Of a stretch of 6,181 nt of DNA, positions 6,127 through 6,181 are shown one piece after another; position 1 is the stretch's first letter; the number at the start of each line of letters is the position of its first letter. The DNA is taken from the NCBI RefSeq assembly GCF_937875145.1, contig NZ_CALNCS010000158.1, positions 1-6,181 on the forward strand, in the 5' to 3' direction. The position numbers and the translations under genes were made by a program. The DNA is from Alkalibaculum bacchi. Its GTDB lineage: Bacteria; Bacillota; Clostridia; Eubacteriales; Alkalibacteraceae. The notes under the pieces are model-generated. The model saw only the letters and a program-made list of their open reading frames with translations, made no database searches and was not told the origin of the DNA.

Positions 6127-6181
6127 CTTAAATTCGCAAACATTGCCTGAATAAATAAGGCTTGGGTACTCATCCAATCCT

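Noticed and set aside
6122..6166. Inverted CCCAA (6122-6126) and TTGGG (6162-6166) with inner GCCT/AGGC upstream of the receptor gene
   Set aside because: The arms are short and far apart with no T run on either strand, so there is too little to call a terminator, riboswitch or operator.

Overview
The window looks like a piece of a low-GC Firmicute chromosome, most likely a clostridial anaerobe. The grounds are strongly AT-rich intergenic DNA, near-consensus AGGAGG ribosome-binding sites, 7TM-type sensor proteins, and a transposase whose motifs resemble clostridial insertion sequences. This assignment is inference from style and family resemblance; no species can be named.

Layout. Bases 1 to about 964 hold the right-hand part of an insertion sequence on the + strand. 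It consists of the catalytic and C-terminal part of a DDE transposase (cut by the left window edge), then about 250 bases that are less AT-rich, encode no convincing protein and fold into consecutive stem-loops, ending in an intrinsic terminator at 907-930. The remainder is a minus-strand signalling cluster, transcribed right to left. In order it has a large lipoprotein-like receptor with a binding-protein domain, seven membrane helices and a degenerate kinase end (3580-6072); a membrane histidine kinase with PAS, HDxxG and ATPase parts (2151-3587); a NarL/LuxR-type response regulator (1541-2158); and, after a 143-base gap, a small receiver-like protein lacking the phosphorylation residues (1020-1397). 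The first three genes overlap by 8 bases at each junction and are surely one translationally coupled operon.

Working model (inference). The outer binding-protein domain of the receptor senses a small ligand. The seven-helix segment carries the signal into the cell, where the receptor's own kinase-like end has lost the catalytic motifs and probably acts on the neighbouring true kinase. That kinase phosphorylates the LuxR-type regulator. The final receiver-like protein has Glu where the phosphorylated Asp should be, and could act as a constitutive, phosphorylation-independent partner. No transporter, enzyme or other target gene lies in the window, so ligand and output are unknown.

The parts most worth a second look are the receptor/pseudokinase plus pseudo-receiver arrangement, the structured transcript tail of the insertion sequence, and a + strand terminator-like hairpin inside the minus-strand cluster.
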